9,043 nucleotides of DNA, from the NCBI GenBank assembly GCA_947629285.1, contig CANRDA010000038.1, positions 1-9,043 on the forward strand, given 5' to 3'. Made by a program: the position numbers and the translations under genes. Source of the stretch: an uncultured Bacilli bacterium (GTDB lineage Bacteria; Bacillota_I; Bacilli_A; RF39; UBA660). Positions 5,128 through 9,043 of this stretch are shown here, piece after piece (position 1 is the stretch's first letter; every line of letters begins with the position of its first letter). Below the pieces are notes generated by a model. It did no database searches. It worked only from the letters and a program-made list of their open reading frames with translations, and was not told where the DNA came from.

Positions 5128-6255
5128 ATGAAAAACATTTCTAAATATAAAGTTGATATATGGATTGTTTTCTGTATTATAGTGTTTGCTATTATAAGTA
5201 TTATAACTATTGGAAGTGCGGAAAAACTACTTGTAGATACTAACTCTTTAGCACTCAAGCAAGGACTTTGGTATTTAGTTGGTTTTTTACTCATTTATTT
5301 CATTATGATTTTAGGAAATAAATTTATATTTAAAAATGCATGGATACTATATATTATAGGAATTTTATCTTTAATACTGGTACTTTTTTTTGGTGCGTCC
5401 ATTAATGAAGCTAAATGTTGGTTTAAAATACCAGGAATTGGTAATATACAACCTAGTGAATTTATGAAAATAATATTAATTATTGTACTTGGACGTATGA
5501 TTAATGACTTTAAAGAAAAATATCCACAACAAACTTTAAAACAAGAATTTATTTTTTTAATTAAAGTTTGTATAGTTGTTGGAATCCCTAGTATATTAAC
5601 ATTCCTAGAGCCAGATACAGGTGTCGTACTTATATATTTATTAATAACATTTGTAATGTTATTAATAAGTGGAATTAGATATAGATGGTTTATAATAGTA
5701 CTAGGAATATTTGGGATAAGTATAGGATTTATTTTAATCACTTATTTTTACAATAATGACTTATTTATTAAAATATTTGGTTCTTCATTTTTTCTTAGAA
5801 TTGATAGATTATTAGATTGGTCAAGTGGTAGTGGTTATCAACTTGAAAATGGATTAACAGCAATAGGTAGTGGTGGGATTATTGGATATGGATTAAATAA
5901 TACACCAATATATTTCCCTGAACCTCAAACAGATTTTATATTTGCAGTATTCTCTAATAATTTTGGATTTATTGGTTCTATAATTCTTATATCACTATTA
6001 ACTTTCTTTGATTTAAGACTTATCAAATTAGCAATTGAAAGCCCTAGTAATATTAATAAATATGTAATAAGTGGAATTATTGGTATGCTTATATATCAAC
6101 AATTACAAAATATAGGAATGACTATAGGTATTATGCCTATAACCGGTATTACATTACCATTTATAAGTTATGGTGGGTCTAGCTTACTTAGTTATATGAT
6201 AATGGCAGGAATAATATTTAATGTTTCAAATGAAAATATAAGATATAGAAATTAA
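5128..6255 (+). CDS. rodA: RodA-family SEDS peptidoglycan glycosyltransferase
   Basis: This 375-residue polytopic membrane protein (about ten spans) belongs to the FtsW/RodA/SpoVE family, which polymerises lipid II into glycan strands together with a class B penicillin-binding protein. Visible family blocks are IPGIGNIQPSEFMK (QPSE 108-111), FLEPDTG (159-165), AIGSGGIIGYGL, PEPQTDF with Asp269 at the place of the conserved essential Asp in the large extracellular loop, and ITLPFISYGGSS. The wording NIGMTIGIMPITGITLPF is closer to RodA (elongation) than to FtsW or SpoVE, although SEDS subgroups are hard to separate by eye. GGTGAG at 5119-5124 supports the ATG. No PBP or mre gene is adjacent; it is monocistronic with its own promoter and terminator. 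Antisense open frames over this gene are shadows. Confidence 0.92.
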   Translation: MKNISKYKVDIWIVFCIIVFAIISIITIGSAEKLLVDTNSLALKQGLWYLVGFLLIYFIMILGNKFIFKNAWILYIIGILSLILVLFFGASINEAKCWFKIPGIGNIQPSEFMKIILIIVLGRMINDFKEKYPQQTLKQEFIFLIKVCIVVGIPSILTFLEPDTGVVLIYLLITFVMLLISGIRYRWFIIVLGIFGISIGFILITYFYNNDLFIKIFGSSFFLRIDRLLDWSSGSGYQLENGLTAIGSGGIIGYGLNNTPIYFPEPQTDFIFAVFSNNFGFIGSIILISLLTFFDLRLIKLAIESPSNINKYVISGIIGMLIYQQLQNIGMTIGIMPITGITLPFISYGGSSLLSYMIMAGIIFNVSNENIRYRN

Positions 6256-6284
6256 GTGATTGACATAAAATCAATCACTTAATT
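6250..6284. terminator. Bidirectional intrinsic terminator between rodA and the WG-repeat gene
   Basis: A perfect 14-bp stem (6250-6263 with 6271-6284) closes a 7-nt loop CATAAAA. The rodA stop codon (6253-6255) is within the left arm. The arms end in AATT and short T runs lie on either side, so it should work for both convergent genes, which are only 35 bp apart. Confidence 0.85.
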
Positions 6285-6290
6285 TTCATA

Positions 6291-7163
6291 TTATTTTAAA
6301 ACGACATTATTTTTACAAGATTTTAGAAAATTTATTAATTCAATTTTTTTTCTATTTAAATCTTCAATATTTTGAGCAATTATAGAATAATCTTGCCCTT
6401 TAAAAGAAACTGTAGAAATATATCCATCATTTTCTATACAAGATATTTTATATTTAAGATTGTTTAAAACTTTTTTATCTTTAATAATATTATAAGCTAT
6501 ACATGAATGAAGCTTTAATATTTTACCTTTCTTATTAAAAATTTTATAATCATCATTACCTACTTTAATAACTACAAAATTTCCACTAAAGTTTCTATTT
6601 TCTAAACTATTTAACTCAATTATTCTATCTCCGTTTGAAGAATAATATGAGTATTGTTTTACACCTGAATCAGGAATTATATATTCCTTTATTTTTATAT
6701 CTTTATTCTTTTTTATGCATACTTCTTTTGGTAAAATATTATTTTCATATAATGCTGAGACTGAATTTGAAAAATTTGTATTACCATCTAATTCTTTTAC
6801 TGTTTTACCGTTTACATCTATAACGATAGTTTTATTATTTTTTTTTACTATAGCATATCCATAATGATATTTAGAACCGTAAAGATATTTACATGGAATT
6901 ACTTCGTTATAATATTTATCTATATATCCATAAAATCCATTTTTATTTTGAACTAAAGCACGACCATTGTGAAAATCACTAACCATATCGTATTCAAAAA
7001 GAAATGTTTCATATCCATATTCATTTATATATCCACAAACACCATTTGTATGTTTAGTTGAAAATTTCCCTTCACTATAATCTCCTATGTGTATATATCC
7101 ATCACTATCAAGTTTAATATACATATTATAATTTATTTTATCAATAAACTTTAATTCTTCCAT
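6291..7163 (-). CDS. WG-repeat protein of unknown function
   Basis: The protein has 290 residues, no signal peptide and no clear membrane span, so it is probably cytoplasmic. The N-terminal half contains two or three degenerate WG beta-repeats. The repeated pattern is an aromatic-Gly-Tyr-Ile unit followed by a short turn and an acidic/aromatic strand: CGYINEYGYE (43-52), YGYIDKYYNEVIP (78-90) and then YGYAIVKKN (101-109). WG repeats form small beta structures thought to mediate binding; no enzymatic role follows. The C-terminal half (about 145-290) is Lys/Asn/Ile-rich and not recognised. An in-frame GTG at 7172 would add three residues, but it is embedded in the GGTGAT ribosome binding site (7173-7168), which sits 4 nt before the ATG at 7163; the ATG is preferred. 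Confidence 0.8.
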   Translation of the reverse strand: MEELKFIDKINYNMYIKLDSDGYIHIGDYSEGKFSTKHTNGVCGYINEYGYETFLFEYDMVSDFHNGRALVQNKNGFYGYIDKYYNEVIPCKYLYGSKYHYGYAIVKKNNKTIVIDVNGKTVKELDGNTNFSNSVSALYENNILPKEVCIKKNKDIKIKEYIIPDSGVKQYSYYSSNGDRIIELNSLENRNFSGNFVVIKVGNDDYKIFNKKGKILKLHSCIAYNIIKDKKVLNNLKYKISCIENDGYISTVSFKGQDYSIIAQNIEDLNRKKIELINFLKSCKNNVVLK

Positions 7164-7183
7164 TTTTATCACCGATGTATACT

Positions 7184-7192
7184 ATTATAGCA
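7184..7192 (-). promoter_or_regulatory. Extended -10 promoter of the WG-repeat gene
   Basis: On the minus strand TGCTATAAT forms a perfect extended -10 (TATAAT at 7189-7184). No good -35 is present at 17 bp, as is common for extended -10 promoters. The start is expected near 7177, a few bases before GGTGAT at 7173-7168, giving a leader of about 14 nt. Confidence 0.6.
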
Positions 7193-7221
7193 CATTTTAT
7201 ATAAATTTATATCAATATTAA

Positions 7222-7249
7222 GAAAAAACAAGTATGTTTTTATACCTGT
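7222..7249 (-). terminator. Intrinsic terminator downstream of the 536-residue protein gene
   Basis: On the minus strand ACAGGTAT (7249-7242) pairs with ATACTTGT (7235-7228), including one G-U pair, around a 6-nt loop. It is followed by a run of T (about 7227-7223). It lies about 45 bp after the stop codon at 7292 and just before the WG-gene promoter, insulating the two genes. It is the second terminator in tandem. Confidence 0.75.
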
Positions 7250-7280
7250 TTACATTAATTAATCTAATATAATTGAAGAA

Positions 7281-7301
7281 AGGACTTTATATTATAGTCC
7301 T
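7281..7301 (-). terminator. First (weaker) terminator hairpin, overlapping the stop codon
   Basis: A 6-bp stem AGGACT/AGTCCT (7281-7286 with 7296-7301) has a 9-nt AT-only loop that contains the TAA stop (7294-7292). The downstream tract on the minus strand is pyrimidine-rich (TTTCTTC), so termination is probably partial and is backed up by the hairpin at 7222-7249. Confidence 0.55.
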
Positions 7302-8902
7302 CTTACTCTTCTACTTATATCATCTTTATTTTCAGAAGTTGCTTTTAATCTATTAGAAAGATTTCTTAACCATTCTAGCTTTGTAGGAGCAAATACATTC
7401 TTTATTGCTTTTACTACATCATTTTTTAATAGGTAGAATCCTTCAGTCATTTCTGAATTATTTATATCACCTATTTTTTGATACATTGCACCTTCTCCAC
7501 TAGTCTTTCCATGCATTTCATAGCCATTTGTTTCATTCTTTGATAATTTTAATGTTGAACATTTCTTTAAAGCTTCTCTAAATTTCTTTACTGCACTAAA
7601 TGAAAGTTTATACTTTTTATTAGTCTCTTTTACTTCATATAAAGTTCCTTTATTTTTATTTCTATAATTATTAAATGCAATATCTAAATCTCTTGAATTT
7701 ACATATTCACCGTTTGGTAATTGTAATAACTCTTCCTTATCACTTAAATCAATTGTTCCCACTTCTCTATAATCTGAAATATTATTATCTTTAACACTTA
7801 CATAGCTACCATATAATCCTAAATCACCTTGACTTGGACTCAATTTAACAGTTTTTAAATCGTCAATTTCATCCATTACTTGTTGATAAAGGAATTTATA
7901 TAAATCATCAGTTGTATTAACAGAAAATTTACCATTTCTTGTAACAGTATAATCAGGAACGTATGAATCATCAATATCTATTCTATCATTTGAATTTTCT
8001 ATATTTACTTCGTTATTTGTTTCAGTTTCTTCATTATCAATATCTTGAACGCCTTTATTTTCAACTGTTTCTATAGTTATATCTGTATCACTTACAGATT
8101 CATCATTTATAGATTTATTTTCTATACTATTATTATTTTCATCAAACAATGATACATTAGCTGGTTTCTGTAATTCTGAAACATCTATATCTATATCTTT
8201 TTCAGGTTTTGATATATCTAAAGGTTTCTCTTCTTCATTATTTTGAGTAACTTTAATTTCATTTATTTCTTCTATATCATCGTTAAATCTTGGAGCTTTT
8301 ATATTAGTTGTTATTTCCATGCATTCACGAATCTTATCTTGAGCATCTTTTATTTGTTGTATTCTTGCTTGTGCTTGAACCCTATTTTCTCTTAATTGAT
8401 GATATTTTTCCATATTATCTTTACTATATGCAGAATTATTTAATACTAACTCTAATTTTAATACCTCAATTTTTGCTTCTGAATATGCAATCTCTGCTTT
8501 AATTAACTCTGTTTCTAACCTTTTTTGTTCTTTATATAAATTTTGTCTTACTTTAGTAGATACATCTAATAATTCCATATATACTTTTTCTCTATGATTA
8601 AAGCTTTTTGTTTTTTCTATTTCTCTTTTTAGTTCATCTTCTCTTTCTTTATATGATGCTTCTAAATCTCTTCTTATCCTATTTACATATCCAGGATTTA
8701 TATACATATTTCCATTTGCATAACTATCCATTCTATCATTTACTGCATTATTTATATATTCTTCTATTTCAGCTTCTTTTTGCTTTTCTAATGACTCTAA
8801 TCTACTTTTTAATTCTCCTATTGTTTCTCCATTTTCTGTACTAGTCATTTCCCCTTGTTTATCATAAAAAGGTTTCATTATTTCTAATATTCTTTCTTCC
8901 AT
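7292..8902 (-). CDS. Unknown 536-residue protein: coiled coil, acidic linker, C-terminal region
   Basis: I do not recognise this protein. Three regions are visible. Residues about 28-200 are charged and helical with long heptad-like stretches (LKSRLESLEKQKEAEIEEYI; EREDELKREIEKTK; EQKRLETELIKAEIAYSEAK), so a coiled coil is likely. Residues about 205-320 are acidic, rich in Asn, Asp, Glu and Ile, and probably disordered. Residues about 320-536 look folded (KFSVNTTDDLYKFLYQQV; GDLGLYGSYVSVKD; SAVKKFREALKK; AMYQKIGDI) and end in a basic tail (RRVRGL). There is no signal peptide or membrane span, so it is likely cytoplasmic; a scaffold or filament-like role is conceivable but unproven. GGAGGGG at 8914-8908 fixes the ATG. 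It is monocistronic, with a near-consensus promoter and tandem terminators. Confidence 0.85.
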   Translation of the reverse strand: MEERILEIMKPFYDKQGEMTSTENGETIGELKSRLESLEKQKEAEIEEYINNAVNDRMDSYANGNMYINPGYVNRIRRDLEASYKEREDELKREIEKTKSFNHREKVYMELLDVSTKVRQNLYKEQKRLETELIKAEIAYSEAKIEVLKLELVLNNSAYSKDNMEKYHQLRENRVQAQARIQQIKDAQDKIRECMEITTNIKAPRFNDDIEEINEIKVTQNNEEEKPLDISKPEKDIDIDVSELQKPANVSLFDENNNSIENKSINDESVSDTDITIETVENKGVQDIDNEETETNNEVNIENSNDRIDIDDSYVPDYTVTRNGKFSVNTTDDLYKFLYQQVMDEIDDLKTVKLSPSQGDLGLYGSYVSVKDNNISDYREVGTIDLSDKEELLQLPNGEYVNSRDLDIAFNNYRNKNKGTLYEVKETNKKYKLSFSAVKKFREALKKCSTLKLSKNETNGYEMHGKTSGEGAMYQKIGDINNSEMTEGFYLLKNDVVKAIKNVFAPTKLEWLRNLSNRLKATSENKDDISRRVRGL

Positions 8903-8930
8903 ATTATCCCCTCCACAAAATATACCACGT

Positions 8931-8959
8931 ATTTTAACATTTTTTTATCATATTGTCAA
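8931..8959 (-). promoter_or_regulatory. Near-consensus sigma-A promoter of the 536-residue protein gene
   Basis: TTGACA (8959-8954) is followed after 17 bp by TAAAAT (8936-8931), with TG at the extended -10 position (TGTTAAAAT). The start is expected near 8924, leaving a leader of about 22 nt that carries GGAGGGG. This is the best promoter in the window and suggests the gene is well expressed in growing cells. Confidence 0.8.
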
Positions 8960-8960
8960 A

Positions 8961-9043
8961 TTAATTATTTTGGAAAATTTTTGCTTGAAGTGCAACACCT
9001 AAATATTGAAAAAGACATGAGAATAATTTATAATATCTTTTGC
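8961..9043 (-). CDS. Possible C-terminal end of a gene entering from the right
   Basis: One minus-strand frame is open from the right edge to a TAA at 8963-8961 and would encode a 26-residue tail (ending GVALQAKIFQNN). The stretch is short enough to be open by chance, has no recognisable motif, and shows no good terminator after its stop codon, where the -35 of the next gene begins at once. The other frames hold stops earlier. Confidence 0.25.
   Translation of the reverse strand, partial: KRYYKLFSCLFQYLGVALQAKIFQNN

Noticed and set aside
5034..5741. Two minus-strand open frames (5034-5294 and 5295-5741) opposite rodA
   Set aside because: They mirror the rodA membrane spans, the first overlaps the divergent promoter region, and neither has initiation signals.
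7164..7172. GTG start at 7172 for the WG-repeat protein
   Set aside because: The GTG is part of the GGTGAT ribosome binding site; the ATG at 7163 has the same 4-nt spacing seen for the EIIB-like gene.
6635..8844. Short plus-strand open frames at 6635-6823, 8308-8502 and 8608-8844
   Set aside because: All lie opposite well-supported minus-strand genes and are Leu/Phe/Tyr-rich shadows of Lys/Glu-rich coding.
427..8902. Mollicutes-type code with TGA as Trp
   Set aside because: The Trp codons checked are TGG, and the EIIB-like gene ends naturally in TGA with a terminator over that stop.
9016..9043. ATG near the right edge opening a plus-strand frame (MRIIYNIFC)
   Set aside because: No convincing ribosome binding site and only nine codons before the window ends.

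Overview
The window is a strongly AT-rich bacterial chromosome segment. It carries eight complete genes and two doubtful partial reading frames at the edges. Gene content (rpsO-pnp order, RodA-type SEDS protein, HIT protein, KinB-like histidine kinase), AGGAGG-type ribosome binding sites and U-tailed hairpin terminators point to a low-GC Gram-positive of the class Bacilli in the broad sense. The style of the PNPase resembles Erysipelotrichia or uncultured Mollicutes-related gut lineages, but this placement is an inference. The genetic code is the standard bacterial one: the Trp codons checked are TGG, and one gene (the EIIB-like one) ends in TGA.

Layout. Positions 1-270 hold an ambiguous segment. 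The minus strand is open for 90 codons to the left edge and has a good promoter, but the plus strand has a series of hairpins ending in a convincing intrinsic terminator. A HIT-family hydrolase follows (427-822, +) and meets pnp (832-2961, -) at a shared bidirectional terminator. pnp lies behind rpsO (3017-3286, -) in the classical S15-PNPase operon. Upstream on the same strand are a multi-spanning sensor histidine kinase (3402-4631, -) and a small membrane-anchored EIIB-like protein (4704-5024, -). A divergent promoter region separates the EIIB-like gene from a RodA-family glycosyltransferase (5128-6255, +). RodA converges on a WG-repeat protein (6291-7163, -) at a 14-bp bidirectional terminator. 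The right end carries a 536-residue protein of unknown function with coiled-coil, acidic linker and C-terminal regions (7292-8902, -), and perhaps the tail of one more minus-strand gene.

Themes. Five genes use GGTGA(T/G), the downstream part of the extended Shine-Dalgarno, instead of AGGAGG. In four of them the predicted transcription start falls on or next to that motif, giving leaders of only about 10 nt. Four of the intrinsic terminators overlap stop codons. The most interesting regulatory signal is two exact TGTCGAA (Spo0A-box) sequences 10 bp apart over the -35 region of the KinB-like kinase gene, with a TGACGAA variant 20 bp further on. This suggests a phosphorelay kinase under Spo0A control. 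The neighbouring EIIB-like protein lacks the phosphorylated Cys and may be regulatory rather than a transporter part. A perfect 12-bp inverted repeat spans the divergent EIIB-like/RodA promoters.
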